From NCBI RefSeq assembly GCF_001612685.1, contig NZ_BDAY01000017.1, positions 1 to 64,000 on the forward strand: a DNA stretch of 64,000 nt, given 5' to 3'. This DNA comes from Nocardia altamirensis NBRC 108246. GTDB lineage: Bacteria > Actinomycetota > Actinomycetes > Mycobacteriales > Mycobacteriaceae. The notes below the pieces were generated by a model. That model saw nothing but the letters and a program-made list of their open reading frames with translations, searched no databases and was not told where the DNA came from. Position 1 is the first letter of the stretch, and each line of letters begins with the position of its first letter. The position numbers were made by a program, and so were the translations under genes. Positions 17,562-26,493 of this stretch are shown here, piece by piece.

Positions 17562-19033
17562 ATGTTCCTGGCCATCGAGTACACGCCCATCAACCACAGC
17601 ACCAGTGGAATCAACGAGCAGATCAGCAGGTACTCCCCGATCTCCATCATGCGCCGCGTCACCGGGGTCACTTCGAGATGCGGTCCGATCACACCGAAGC
17701 CGACCGCCGCGACGCCGAGGCCGAGCAGCAGCCCCGCCGACAGCAGCGCCGACTGGGCACCGCCGAGCGCGAGTCCGGCGAGCAGCCCGACGACGATCGT
17801 GCAGCCGCCCGCGATCAGCGTCGCCGCCTGCACCAGATCGGCGAACGAGCGGCCACGCGTGCAGAGGATCACGGCGGTGATCGCCGCCAGCGTGATGCCC
17901 TGCCACTTGGCTTCGCCCATCGGGTCGGCCGCGCCGAGCGCGCCGAGGGTTGCCGCGATGGAACAGGCGATGAGCAGCCCGGTTTGGTAGCGGTTGGCCG
18001 CGCGCGCCCGCTCGCCGAGCCCGGCGGCCGATGGCAGCGCGGTCGCGCCGATGGCGCCGATGCCTTCGATGGTCGGGCGTGGCTCGTGGTCGGCCGGGTC
18101 GATCGCCGCACCCGCGGTCGGCACCGGTGGCACCGGAAGCCGTGCGAGCACGGCGGCCAGCCGCGGCACCATGGAGATCAGGATGATCGACGCGACGAGC
18201 ACGCCCGCCGCGATCTTCGGCAGGTCGGAGTCCCAGATCATCCGCACCGCGGCGGAGATGCCGCCGAACAGCGCGAGGGTGACGGTGGCGGCGGCCAGCG
18301 TCGCGCCGGTCGCGGTGGCCCGGTAGATCAGCACCGCGGCCACCAGCGTCACCGAAAAGCCGAGCAGCAGATGCGGACTGCCGAGTTCGTGCGGCACGAA
18401 CAGCACCGCACTGCCGAAGAACAACAGCAACGAGCACAGCGACAGCCAGACGGCCGTCAGCTGATCGAAGTACTTACGCGAGGCGATGGCCGCGGCGACC
18501 GCGGCGGCGATCGCGACACCGAGGATCAGGAACGGGGCAGCCAGCGTGCCCGACTCGGCCCGATCGCGAAAAAGCAAGGCCAGTGCGAGCAACACCGACG
18601 CCACTCCGGTGACCAGGCCGGTCCATCGGGCCGCACCCGGCGACCAGCCCCGGAAATCGACGGTGGTCAGCCGGGACACCGCGTCGATGACGTCATCGAA
18701 CAGCGCGGGCGTCTCTTTCGCGGTCACCGACCGCAGCACCAGCAGTTCGCCGTCATAGACCTCGGCCTCGCCGAGCGTCCGGCTCGGCGGAATCGCATCG
18801 CGACCGAGCCGGGCCAGCGTCCAGTGCTCGGTCTGCAACGGCGCTGCGCCGTCGTCACTTTCGACGACATCCGGGTTGCGGGACGCGATGAGGGAAACCA
18901 GGTCAGCGATGAAGCTGGCGATCGGAACAGTGGCAGGCAAGCCGACGTCGAGCTGGGTATTACCCCCGATGACGGACACTCGGCATAGTTCGGGCTCGGC
19001 GGCGGCCAAGCCGCTACTCAACGACTCAGTCAC
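17558..19033 (-). CDS. eccD: ESX type VII secretion integral membrane protein EccD
   Basis: The 491-residue product has an N-terminal ubiquitin-like domain (about 18-100, CRVSVIGGNTQLDVGLP). About eleven hydrophobic segments follow between residues 130 and 491, for example AALAQA-like and LLIACSIAATLGALG runs. EccD forms the dimeric membrane vestibule of each ESX protomer. The start is GTG (19031-19033) without a strong RBS. It heads the eccD-mycP-eccC unit and is divergent from eccA across a 352-bp gap. Confidence 0.95.
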   Translation of the reverse strand: MTESLSSGLAAAEPELCRVSVIGGNTQLDVGLPATVPIASFIADLVSLIASRNPDVVESDDGAAPLQTEHWTLARLGRDAIPPSRTLGEAEVYDGELLVLRSVTAKETPALFDDVIDAVSRLTTVDFRGWSPGAARWTGLVTGVASVLLALALLFRDRAESGTLAAPFLILGVAIAAAVAAAIASRKYFDQLTAVWLSLCSLLLFFGSAVLFVPHELGSPHLLLGFSVTLVAAVLIYRATATGATLAAATVTLALFGGISAAVRMIWDSDLPKIAAGVLVASIILISMVPRLAAVLARLPVPPVPTAGAAIDPADHEPRPTIEGIGAIGATALPSAAGLGERARAANRYQTGLLIACSIAATLGALGAADPMGEAKWQGITLAAITAVILCTRGRSFADLVQAATLIAGGCTIVVGLLAGLALGGAQSALLSAGLLLGLGVAAVGFGVIGPHLEVTPVTRRMMEIGEYLLICSLIPLVLWLMGVYSMARNI

Positions 19034-19385
19034 CTGGTGAACGACCCCAATCTAGCCACTTGACTCAGCAACCTACCTGTCGAATCGACCCACGACATCG
19101 CCGCACGTGGTAGTCAGTTGACCCCCGGTGCGACCTACCGACAGCGAACCTAATCTATCGGACAGACCGTGCACGCGCGATCGTTGTCACTGTCTCATCA
19201 TCTTCGCTCCGATGCCCCTTGAACAAAAGGCGAAAACTTGTCTGCCCCCATTCTTAGGGGTCCCTTTACATTCGCTCCTGCCCGTGCGCCGCACGAAGGC
19301 GAACTTCGCCAGGCAATGCCCGTTAAGCTGGTCGGAAGATGAACGCAGGCAATTGCTCACACGTAGATGTCAGGGACAGACTGCA
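19034..19385. promoter_or_regulatory. divergent region between eccD and eccA
   Basis: These 352 bp have lower GC than their surroundings and no convincing gene. The eccA reading frame stays open across most of it, but the translation is unlike EccA. The region should carry promoters for both ESX units. A CCCC-N7-GGGG inverted repeat lies near 19246-19263. No clear regulator site could be recognised. Confidence 0.45.
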
Positions 19386-21209
19386 ATGACGACCGGCACC
19401 CGCCAAGCCCAACGCGCCTTCGACGCCGGGGTCCTTTCGCTGGGGCTGACCATCGATGGTCAGGAATCCGCGCGCGATCTGGAGTACGCGAAGCTGGCCT
19501 TCCAACGGGCCACCGAATGGGACCCGACCATGTGCGACGCATGGCTCGGCCGCGCAGCCGCAGGCGAGGTGACCCGCGACGTTCTCTACAACCTCTACAA
19601 GACCAGCAGCACGTCGCTGTTCCGCGAGCAACGCAGGCTGGGATTGCCGTCGCGGGCGATGGCGGGGCGCTTCCTGGCCGGCCTCTACATCGACTACCCG
19701 CTGGCAAGCCTCACCGAGATCTGGCTGGCCCAGGCCGCGCAGCTGATCCAGGACAAGGAGTACGACGAGGCCGAGAAGGTCCTCGACGAACTGGCCGCAC
19801 ACCGGCGCACCATGCTGTCGGATCCCGACCGCGAGGCCGACGATCGAATCAGCGCGTATATCCGTGGCGTGCTGCACTTTACGACGCAGCGCTGGCCCGA
19901 TGTGATGGCCGTGCTGGCAGGCTCGGCCGAATGGGACGACCCGTATCTCGCGGCGGGCGCGCACGTGATGGTCGGCTCGGCCTGCGCGCAGCTCGGCCTG
20001 TTCGGCGAGGCGATTCGCCGGATGGAGCAGGCCGAGGCGGGCCCGATCCCGGCGGCACGGACGACGGCGATGTTCTGTCGTGGCCTGTGCCTGCGCGAGA
20101 CCGGCAACGAAGAGGACGCGCAGGCGCTGTTCGAGAAGGTGTATTCGCAGGCACCGGATTTCACGGCGAATACCACCGCCATGCGCGATCGCACCTATCG
20201 GATCACGGTGACCACCAAGGAGTCGATCGACACCCGCACGGATCGCTGGGATCCGGCGACCGCACCGTCCACCGAAGCGGTCGAGCAGGCCGAGAGCGAG
20301 GACCGGGCCAAGCGGATCCTCGCCGAGGCGCGGGCCGAGTTGGACAAGCAGGTCGGCCTCGCCAACGTCAAGACGCAGGTGGCCAAGCTGCAGGCGACCG
20401 CACAGCTGGCGAAGATCCGCGCCGAGAAGGGCATGGCGAATGTCTCGCGCGGCAACCACCTCGCCTTCACCGGCCCGCCCGGCACCGGTAAGACCACCAT
20501 CGCCAGGGTGGTCGCCAAGATCTATTGCGGCGTCGGCCTGCTCAAGACCGACAAGGTCGTCGAGGCCAAGCGCATGGACTTCGTCGGTCAGCACCTCGGC
20601 AGCACCGCGATCAAGACCGACAAGCTGATCGACACCGCGATGGACGGCGTGCTGTTCATCGACGAGGCGTACACGCTGATCCAGACCGGCCTGCAGGGCG
20701 GCGACGCGTTCGGCCGCGAGGCGGTGGACACGCTGCTGGCCAGGATGGAGAACGACCGCGACCGGCTGGTGGTGATCATCGCAGGCTACGACGGCGAGAT
20801 CGACCGGCTGCTCGCCTCCAACGACGGCCTGGCATCCCGCTTCGCCAAGCGCCTGCAGTTCCCGTCCTACACCGCGCCGGAGCTCGGCCAGATCGGCCAG
20901 CTCATCGCCAAGGCGCGCGATTCCCAATTGTCCGACGAGGCAATGCAATTGCTGATCAAGGCGTGCGAAGGCCTGTACCAGTCCGAGCGGGTCGATCAGA
21001 GCGGGCAGCAGCGCCGCGGCATCGACCTGGCAGGCAACGGCCGGTTCGTCCGCAACGTGATCGAATCCGCCGAGGAGGAGCGCGAGTTCCGGCTGGCCAA
21101 CGATGATTCGCTGGACCTCACCGCGATCGACGAATCGATGCTGATGCGGATCGAGGCGCCGGACATGCAGGCGGCGCTGGCGGGCATCCTCGCCACGCTC
21201 GGCGGCTAG
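19386..21209 (+). CDS. eccA: ESX type VII secretion AAA+ ATPase EccA
   Basis: The 607-residue product has an N-terminal TPR-like helical domain (1 to about 290) and a C-terminal AAA+ CbxX/CfxQ domain. Walker A is GPPGTGKTT (about 362-370) and Walker B is VLFIDEAY. EccA is the cytosolic ATPase that, in mycobacteria, works with EspG and Esp or PE/PPE substrates. The start MTTGTRQAQRAFDAG is preferred over an upstream in-frame ATG at 19128 because the extension has no family similarity. It is transcribed alone, and converges with eccE across a strong hairpin. Confidence 0.96.
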   Translation: MTTGTRQAQRAFDAGVLSLGLTIDGQESARDLEYAKLAFQRATEWDPTMCDAWLGRAAAGEVTRDVLYNLYKTSSTSLFREQRRLGLPSRAMAGRFLAGLYIDYPLASLTEIWLAQAAQLIQDKEYDEAEKVLDELAAHRRTMLSDPDREADDRISAYIRGVLHFTTQRWPDVMAVLAGSAEWDDPYLAAGAHVMVGSACAQLGLFGEAIRRMEQAEAGPIPAARTTAMFCRGLCLRETGNEEDAQALFEKVYSQAPDFTANTTAMRDRTYRITVTTKESIDTRTDRWDPATAPSTEAVEQAESEDRAKRILAEARAELDKQVGLANVKTQVAKLQATAQLAKIRAEKGMANVSRGNHLAFTGPPGTGKTTIARVVAKIYCGVGLLKTDKVVEAKRMDFVGQHLGSTAIKTDKLIDTAMDGVLFIDEAYTLIQTGLQGGDAFGREAVDTLLARMENDRDRLVVIIAGYDGEIDRLLASNDGLASRFAKRLQFPSYTAPELGQIGQLIAKARDSQLSDEAMQLLIKACEGLYQSERVDQSGQQRRGIDLAGNGRFVRNVIESAEEEREFRLANDDSLDLTAIDESMLMRIEAPDMQAALAGILATLGG

Positions 21210-21221
21210 CAGCACACCGAA

Positions 21222-21255
21222 ACCGAAGGGCCGGAAGAAATTCCGGCCCTTCGGT
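21222..21255. terminator. bidirectional terminator between eccA and eccE
   Basis: ACCGAAGGGCCGGAA and TTCCGGCCCTTCGGT form a perfect 15-bp stem with a GAAA tetraloop, 12 bp after the eccA stop and 23 bp after the eccE stop. The arrangement suits termination of both convergent genes. Confidence 0.85.
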
Positions 21256-21278
21256 GTCTCGACTACGGTTCGATGCGG

Positions 21279-23042
21279 TCAGCGCACCGCGGTCAGCGAT
21301 TCGCCGATGTACCACATCTCGTCCGGCGTGGTCACCATGTTGACGGTGGTGCGCGCGGTCGAGGTGGTGACGGTGATCAGGTTCGGCGCCGCGGCATCCT
21401 GGACCAGGACCACGTCGGCAGCGAACTGGCTCGGCGGATCGTGCGGGTCGCGCACGTGCACGATGGTGGCGCCACCGGTGAGCGTGGTCGGCGCGATGCC
21501 GTCGAAGACGACCACGGTCGCGAGCGAGCCGGTGCCGCCGGGTTGCGGGCTGGCAGGCGCCTGGTGGTGGCTGGCGCCCGCGAACCGGGGCGCGAGCGAA
21601 AGCGAATGCGGCGACGCGACATTGGCGACCATCGAGTGCCACGCGTCGGGCCGGTCGGTGTGCACGATGGTGTGCGCGCCGAGCGCGATGGCCCGCAGGA
21701 TCACCTGCTGCGCCAGGTCCAGCTTGCCGATCACTTCGAGATGCCGTGTGCCGTCGCCGATCAGCGGTACCGCGATCCCCTGGCCGATGTCGTCCGCGCC
21801 GATGAGCTGGCCACAGCCCGCGGTGGGCACCGCGATCCCCTGTAGCGCCGACAGCGGGCCGCGATAGTCGCCTGCACCACTGGACCCACCGCGGCCCGCC
21901 TGCAACGGCAGACAGTCGAGCAGGGCCCGGTATTGCCTACCTGTGAGCGCGCGCAGGCCGGGCACCGGCGGCTCATCCGGTTCGTAGGCGGTGTCGAACC
22001 GAACCAGCGCGGCCAGCGTGACCGGCGGCTCGGTGTTCTCATACGCCCGACCAGGTTTCCGCTCGCCGGGCCGCATCCGCACGGTCATCGTGGTGCCGAG
22101 GCTCGGGGTGGCCCAGATGTCGGCGAAGCCGCGCTCGCCGATCAGCTCGGGGCCGATCTCGTAACTGGTGAGGTACACCAGATCGTCGTGCACCAGCGAG
22201 ATCGGTGTCTCGGCGAACTCCTCCAGCGCGATGCCGCGGGTCAGCCTGCGGGTCGCGAGGTTCATCTCCGCCGCGGTCAGCACCGAGACCGCGATGTCCC
22301 GGGCGGCGAGCCGATTGGCCACCCGCCTGGTCGCGATGGTCGCGGTGCGCAGCGCGCCCGGGCCGCCGCCGCCCCGATTGTCGACGGCCTCCGCGTTGGC
22401 CAGCGGGTCGAGGCGAAGCACCAGCCAGACCGTGCGGTGCGCGATGGCGGGCAGCGGCCCGATGATCGCGTCGTAGAGCTGGGCCACCGGGCCGCCGCCC
22501 GCGGTACGCGCGCCGGTGCTGATCACGTCGACCGAGGCCAGGTTGATATCGAATTGTTCGAGGCACCTGGCGATCTCGGTGAGCGGCAGCACCTGATCGG
22601 TGCTCAGCGAGCCGCGACGCAGCAACGTCAGCGCGTCCGGCGGCGGGTCGATCCGGATCATCGTGGTGAGCAGCTCGCCGTCCCAGTGCACGCCGTAGCT
22701 GCCGCCCTCGGGCAGCGGTACGTCGATCGCGTCCGGGCCAGCGGCCTGCGGGCCCGGCTTGGCCCGCCGCCAGCGGTAGGCGATGGCGCGCGCCACCATT
22801 CCGGCCACGTTGCGCGGATCCCGTCTGCGCAGCGGCGCGGCGCCGAGGACGAACACCACAGCGCCGGACAGGATGATGGCCCACAGCGGCGCGTCCAACG
22901 CGGTGGCGATCCAGGCGGCCAGCGCGGCAAGCAGGGCAAGCGGGACCAGCAGCCGCAGCGGCATCTGGCGGAAAAGCCAGAACTCCGGGTCCTGCAGCGC
23001 GGGATTCGGGTTTTGTTCCGGTTCGTTCACAGCCTCGTTCAC
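21279..23042 (-). CDS. eccE: ESX type VII secretion protein EccE
   Basis: The 587-residue product has two transmembrane helices near the N-terminus (about 29-47 and 53-70, after DPEFWLFRQMPLRLL). A long soluble domain follows that matches EccE, the peripheral membrane subunit of the ESX complex. Presence of EccE (absent from ESX-4) together with EccA and EspG places this locus with the ESX-1/-2/-3/-5-type systems. The GTG at 23040-23042 has GAGGCGA upstream; a second GTG lies 12 nt further in. The open frame extends another 300 codons but has no family similarity. It is divergent from eccB. Confidence 0.92.
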   Translation of the reverse strand: MNEAVNEPEQNPNPALQDPEFWLFRQMPLRLLVPLALLAALAAWIATALDAPLWAIILSGAVVFVLGAAPLRRRDPRNVAGMVARAIAYRWRRAKPGPQAAGPDAIDVPLPEGGSYGVHWDGELLTTMIRIDPPPDALTLLRRGSLSTDQVLPLTEIARCLEQFDINLASVDVISTGARTAGGGPVAQLYDAIIGPLPAIAHRTVWLVLRLDPLANAEAVDNRGGGGPGALRTATIATRRVANRLAARDIAVSVLTAAEMNLATRRLTRGIALEEFAETPISLVHDDLVYLTSYEIGPELIGERGFADIWATPSLGTTMTVRMRPGERKPGRAYENTEPPVTLAALVRFDTAYEPDEPPVPGLRALTGRQYRALLDCLPLQAGRGGSSGAGDYRGPLSALQGIAVPTAGCGQLIGADDIGQGIAVPLIGDGTRHLEVIGKLDLAQQVILRAIALGAHTIVHTDRPDAWHSMVANVASPHSLSLAPRFAGASHHQAPASPQPGGTGSLATVVVFDGIAPTTLTGGATIVHVRDPHDPPSQFAADVVLVQDAAAPNLITVTTSTARTTVNMVTTPDEMWYIGESLTAVR

Positions 23043-23316
23043 GCTTGTTTCGCCTCGAATCCGGCGACCGGACGAGTCCGGCGCCCTGGGTCTTTCTCGG
23101 CTCACAGTACCGTGCGGCAACGCTATTCGTGGCCTGGTCGCCGCTTGAATCGGCGGCGCCCGATTGACACCGAAGGCTGGGCCGATACGGTTGATTGCGA
23201 ACCGCCTTGCCGGCGGAACCCGTCCTCGGGGTGGACGCGAGAAACACCGCGGCCGTGTCGCTATATGCGACAGAATGACGGGGCAGCGCGTCCGAGGACG
23301 CGGCGGAGGAAAGATC
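23043..23316. promoter_or_regulatory. divergent region between eccE and eccB
   Basis: This 274-bp gap must contain the promoters of eccE (leftward) and eccB (rightward). The sequence is less GC-rich than the genes. No binding site was recognised. It ends with a strong GGAGGA belonging to a short leader ORF. Confidence 0.45.
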
Positions 23317-23349
23317 ATGACGATGGAGAGCACGTGCCGGCTCAGCTGA
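23317..23349 (+). CDS. 10-residue leader ORF overlapping the eccB start
   Basis: The strongest ribosome binding site in this gap (GGAGGAAAG) precedes an ATG opening MTMESTCRLS, which stops at TGA 23347-23349. The frame overlaps the eccB GTG start (23334) by 16 nt in another phase. It could couple or attenuate eccB translation. Equally, it may be chance, since eccB has its own GGAG. Confidence 0.4.
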   Translation: MTMESTCRLS

Positions 23350-24827
23350 CCACCAAAGCCCAGGTCAATGGCTACCGATTCCTGTTGCGGCGGCTCGACC
23401 ACGCGCTCGTCCGGCGCGATGTGCGGATGCTGCACGATCCGATGCGCTCGCAATCGCGGTCGATGTTCGTCGGTCTGGTGCTCGGCATCCTGGTGGTGGC
23501 AGGCTGCGCCATCCTCGCGTTCCTGCGGCCGCAGGGCTCGGTCGGCGACTCGAAGATCGTGATGGGCAAGCAGACCGGAGCGCTGTTCGTCGTCGTCGCC
23601 GACGAGCAGGGCAACACCACCCTGCATCCGACGCTCAATCTCGCATCGGCCCGACTGATCACCGGCAGCGCCGAATCGCCGAATTCGGTGAAGGAAAGCA
23701 AACTTTCGTCGCTGCCGCGCGGCCCGATACTCGGCATTCCCGGCGCGCCCGCCGCACTGCCAGGCTCCGGCCAGGGCAACCGGTCGGACTGGTCGCTCTG
23801 CGAGACGGTCCAGCTGTCCAGTACCGGTAGCGCCGCCGCGTCGAGCGGGGTGACCACCACCGTGTTCACCGGGCAGCCGCAATTGAACGAACGCATTCGG
23901 CGCACCAGCGGCGACGAGGCACTGCTGGTGCGCAGGCAAGACAAGACCTACCTGATCTACGACGGCCAGCGCGCCGAGCTCGACCCGGGCAACTCGGTGA
24001 TGGCGCGGGCGATGAATCTCGGTGCGGCCAAACCACGTCCGATCGGACCGTCACTGCTCAACGCGGCGACGGCGGTGCCGCCGCTGGCCGCGCCGGATAT
24101 CCCGCAGGCGGGCCAGCCAGGCCCTGGCAGGCTCTCCGACGTCCCGGTCGGCGGTGTCATCGCAGTGGGTGGCGTCGGCCGCGAGGACCGCGCCGAGCTG
24201 TACGTTGTGCTCGCCGACGGAGTGCAGCGCGTCAGCGATTTCGCCGCCCAGGTGCTGCGGACCGCGAATTCCCAAGGCATGCGCGACATCAAGCCGGTCG
24301 CGCCGGACCTGCTCACCAATATGCCTGTGCTGCACACGCTTCCGCTGGACCACTTCCCCGCGGGCACCCCGAAGATCCTGTCCGCCGAGGACGCGCCCGT
24401 CGGCTGCATCTCCTGGTCGAAAACACAGCAGAGCGGCGGCGTTGCGGACGGGCCGACCGATCGGGCCGCGGTGAGCCTGCTCGCCGGTGCGCGACTGCCG
24501 CTGGCCAATTCGGCGACGCCGGTCACCCTGGCGACCTCCGACGGAACCGGTGAGCGCGTCGACGACGCCTACATTCCGCCGTCCACCGGCGAATTCGTGC
24601 GAATCACCGGCACCGCGCCTGGCAGCCCGCGCCGCGGCAGCCTGTTCTACGTGGCGGACAACGGCATTCGCTACGGCATCCCGGACATGGCGACCGCGCA
24701 GATCCTCGGGCTCGGCGACGCGCCCCGGCTCGCGCCGTGGGCCATTGTCGGACAACTGGTTCCGGGTCCGACGCTGTCCAAGAACGACGCGTTGGTCGGC
24801 TACGACAAGTTGCCGCAGGGTCAGTAG
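23334..24827 (+). CDS. eccB: ESX type VII secretion protein EccB
   Basis: The 497-residue product begins (M)PAQLTTKAQVNGYRFLLRRLDHALVRRD, the EccB signature. A single transmembrane helix (about 44-64) and a large periplasmic repeat domain follow. The pair of cysteines in LCETVQL and GCISWS fits the conserved EccB disulfide. EccB forms the periplasmic part of the ESX core complex. The start is GTG with GGAG 6 nt upstream. It is followed directly by a strong terminator, so it appears to be a one-gene unit. Confidence 0.96.
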   Translation: MPAQLTTKAQVNGYRFLLRRLDHALVRRDVRMLHDPMRSQSRSMFVGLVLGILVVAGCAILAFLRPQGSVGDSKIVMGKQTGALFVVVADEQGNTTLHPTLNLASARLITGSAESPNSVKESKLSSLPRGPILGIPGAPAALPGSGQGNRSDWSLCETVQLSSTGSAAASSGVTTTVFTGQPQLNERIRRTSGDEALLVRRQDKTYLIYDGQRAELDPGNSVMARAMNLGAAKPRPIGPSLLNAATAVPPLAAPDIPQAGQPGPGRLSDVPVGGVIAVGGVGREDRAELYVVLADGVQRVSDFAAQVLRTANSQGMRDIKPVAPDLLTNMPVLHTLPLDHFPAGTPKILSAEDAPVGCISWSKTQQSGGVADGPTDRAAVSLLAGARLPLANSATPVTLATSDGTGERVDDAYIPPSTGEFVRITGTAPGSPRRGSLFYVADNGIRYGIPDMATAQILGLGDAPRLAPWAIVGQLVPGPTLSKNDALVGYDKLPQGQ

Positions 24828-24840
24828 CGGATAGACGAGA

Positions 24841-24876
24841 ACGGCCGGCCGGAACAGGGATGTTCCGGCCGGCCGT
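24841..24876 (+). terminator. Rho-independent terminator after eccB
   Basis: ACGGCCGGCCGGAACA and TGTTCCGGCCGGCCGT pair perfectly over 16 bp with a GGGA loop. A T-rich tail (GTTGTTCAGTTATT) follows on the plus strand. It lies 13 bp past the eccB stop codon. Confidence 0.9.
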
Positions 24877-24904
24877 GTTGTTCAGTTATTCGATTGTTCG
24901 ATCA

Positions 24905-24990
24905 GATACGACTCAGGCTCCGAAGGCCGCGACCGATCGTCTTATCGGATACGACTCAGATGCCGAAGCCGTCGCCGATCGTCTTGTCGG
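24905..24990. repeat. 43-bp tandem duplication of the esxA-like 3' end
   Basis: Bases 24948-24990 hold the last codons and stop of the EsxA-like gene. Bases 24905-24947, just downstream on the minus strand, repeat them at roughly 80% identity (shared GATACGACTCAG...CGATCGTCTT). The copy is out of frame and non-coding. It is a decayed local duplication, comparable to the one at the left edge of the window. Confidence 0.75.
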
Positions 24991-25252
24991 TCTGGAACGC
25001 GCGCACCAGCGAGTTGTCCACCTCGGTCGCGATCGCCTGCAGGAGCGCATTCGAGTCGCTGAACTCGCTGTCGAACTTCCCCTTCTTCGTCAAGAAGGCG
25101 GCGAACGACTCGTTGTTCTCCCACGCGGTCTGCAGCTTGGTCACCGCCGCAGGCAGCTCGACGTCGACCTGGTGCAACAGCTGGCCGTGATACGTCTTGA
25201 GGTCGTTGTACAGCTTCATCATGGTTGCTTCGTCATAAAGCATGTCGTCCAT
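24956..25252 (-). CDS. WXG100-family protein, EsxA (ESAT-6)-like
   Basis: The 98-residue product has the size and helical make-up of an ESAT-6-type secreted protein. The central turn reads W44-E-N (AWENNESF), not the canonical WxG. Aligned length, tandem position after an EsxB-like gene and ESX context support the assignment. It should form a heterodimer with the upstream EsxB-like protein and be exported by the ESX machine. AAGGAC precedes the start ATG. It is the last gene of the leftward block that begins beyond the right window edge. Confidence 0.88.
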   Translation of the reverse strand: MDDMLYDEATMMKLYNDLKTYHGQLLHQVDVELPAAVTKLQTAWENNESFAAFLTKKGKFDSEFSDSNALLQAIATEVDNSLVRAFQTDKTIGDGFGI

Positions 25253-25302
25253 GTTTTGTCCTTACGTTTCGTCTCGGATGAGCGGTTCGGTAGCTACTGC
25301 CG

Positions 25303-25602
25303 TCAGAGCTTGAGGCCGCCGAAGTCGTTGTTGGCGTCCATCTCCGTCAGCCGGTTGGCACCGACGCCGACGTGCGTGCCCATCTCGTCGAGGATGGCCT
25401 TCAGTCGCCGAGCTTCCTGATCCCAGGCGAGGGCCGCGTCGTTGAACGCCTTCGACGCCTGTCCGCGCCAGCCCTTGGCGGCCGCCTGGACCTCGTCCTG
25501 GATCTTGTCGATGGTCGTGCGGATGGCAACGACCGTGTCACCCATGTCCTGCGACGCCTGGGTAGCCGCAGCGCTATTGGATACACCATTACCGGTAGCC
25601 AT
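25303..25602 (-). CDS. WXG100-family protein, EsxB (CFP-10)-like
   Basis: The 99-residue product begins MATGNGVSNSAAATQASQDM and has W45-R-G47 between two predicted helices, the WXG100 hallmark. The internal ATG at 25600-25602 with AAAGGTG is chosen; the 21-codon upstream extension is not family-like. It is 50 bp ahead of the EsxA-like gene, the standard esxB-esxA order. No C-terminal YxxxD/E export motif is visible (the end is NNDFGGLKL). The signal may therefore be supplied by another partner or differ in form. Confidence 0.9.
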   Translation of the reverse strand: MATGNGVSNSAAATQASQDMGDTVVAIRTTIDKIQDEVQAAAKGWRGQASKAFNDAALAWDQEARRLKAILDEMGTHVGVGANRLTEMDANNDFGGLKL

Positions 25603-25701
25603 TATGACTGCACCTTTCTTCTGAAATATTCGCTGTGCCAGAAGGTGACACCGGGACGGCGTCACCCGAGTTCGAGATAACTGCGGTGTTCACAGTTGGG
25701 A

Positions 25702-26493
25702 TTACTGCTGCAGCCACCTCCCCCCGGGCAACGTCTCGACCAGGCCGGAAATCGCCTGGGCGATACGATGATCGGTGCCCGGTGTAACCGTTGACCAGCG
25801 CTGCTGATCTTGGGCGATACCGGGCGCGGCGACGATCCGCCCACGCCCGGTGTCGTAGATGGCGACCGCGCCAGGCGGTCGGGTGGTGACGCCGTCGACG
25901 TGGACACAGACCACGATCTCGGCGTAGGTATGGCAGGACGCGAAGGCGAGTCCGTACCCGGCGACATCCCGGTCGGCGACGCCGAGCGCGTACATGGCAT
26001 CGGCGAAATCCGCCGAAGTCGTTGCCGCCGCGAGTCGTTCGCTCAGCGCATCCGAGGGCGCGCTGAAGTTGACCACATCGGCGGGCACGGCGGGACCGAG
26101 CATTTCGAGCACCGGCTTGGCCAAGGTGGCGCCGGAACCGTCGCACCAGATCGTCCGGATGTCGAAGTCGTCGCCGGTCCGGACGGCCAGCGCATGCTGA
26201 CCACCCCTGCGCGCAAGACACACCCGAATCGGCTTGTCACCGGCGAAGATTCGGGCGACCAGCTCGCAGTCGGGCTGTGCGAGGGTGTGCAGCGCCATGC
26301 CGAGGTCCGGCTCGACCTCGCCGTATGCGTCGATGATGCCGCTGTTGAGCAGCGACGACTTCGCCGCCTGCTGCGCGGCGGTCCACTCGTCGAACGAATC
26401 CTGCTGCGGACCAACCGCAAGTACCAGCGGCAGCGTTTGGACGCCGACGTGGTCGGCGATCGCGAGCAAGCCGTCGTTGGTCATGGTCGTCAC
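25702..26493 (-). CDS. espG: EspG-family ESX secretion-associated chaperone
   Basis: The 263-residue product resembles the EspG family: LLAIADHVGVQTLPLVLAVG, a DSFDEW segment, and beta-strand-rich halves. EspG proteins are cytosolic chaperones that bind the tip of the PPE partner in PE-PPE dimers and give system specificity. The GTG start overlaps the stop of the PPE gene by 4 nt (GTGA), so the chaperone is translationally coupled to its likely client. An ATG lies 9 nt further in. The order PE-PPE-EspG-EsxB-EsxA is as in mycobacterial ESX loci. Confidence 0.85.
   Translation of the reverse strand: MTTMTNDGLLAIADHVGVQTLPLVLAVGPQQDSFDEWTAAQQAAKSSLLNSGIIDAYGEVEPDLGMALHTLAQPDCELVARIFAGDKPIRVCLARRGGQHALAVRTGDDFDIRTIWCDGSGATLAKPVLEMLGPAVPADVVNFSAPSDALSERLAAATTSADFADAMYALGVADRDVAGYGLAFASCHTYAEIVVCVHVDGVTTRPPGAVAIYDTGRGRIVAAPGIAQDQQRWSTVTPGTDHRIAQAISGLVETLPGGRWLQQ

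Noticed and set aside
17562..18437. N-terminal extension of mycosin to 18437
   Set aside because: It runs through eccD in another frame. The ATG at 17561 overlaps the eccD stop and is followed by a proper signal sequence.
19128..19385. N-terminal extension of EccA from the ATG at 19128
   Set aside because: The extra 86 residues have no similarity to EccA and cross the likely promoter region. The family start is at 19386.
23043..23939. N-terminal extension of EccE to 23939
   Set aside because: It would overlap the divergent eccB gene and its leader, and the translation is not EccE-like.
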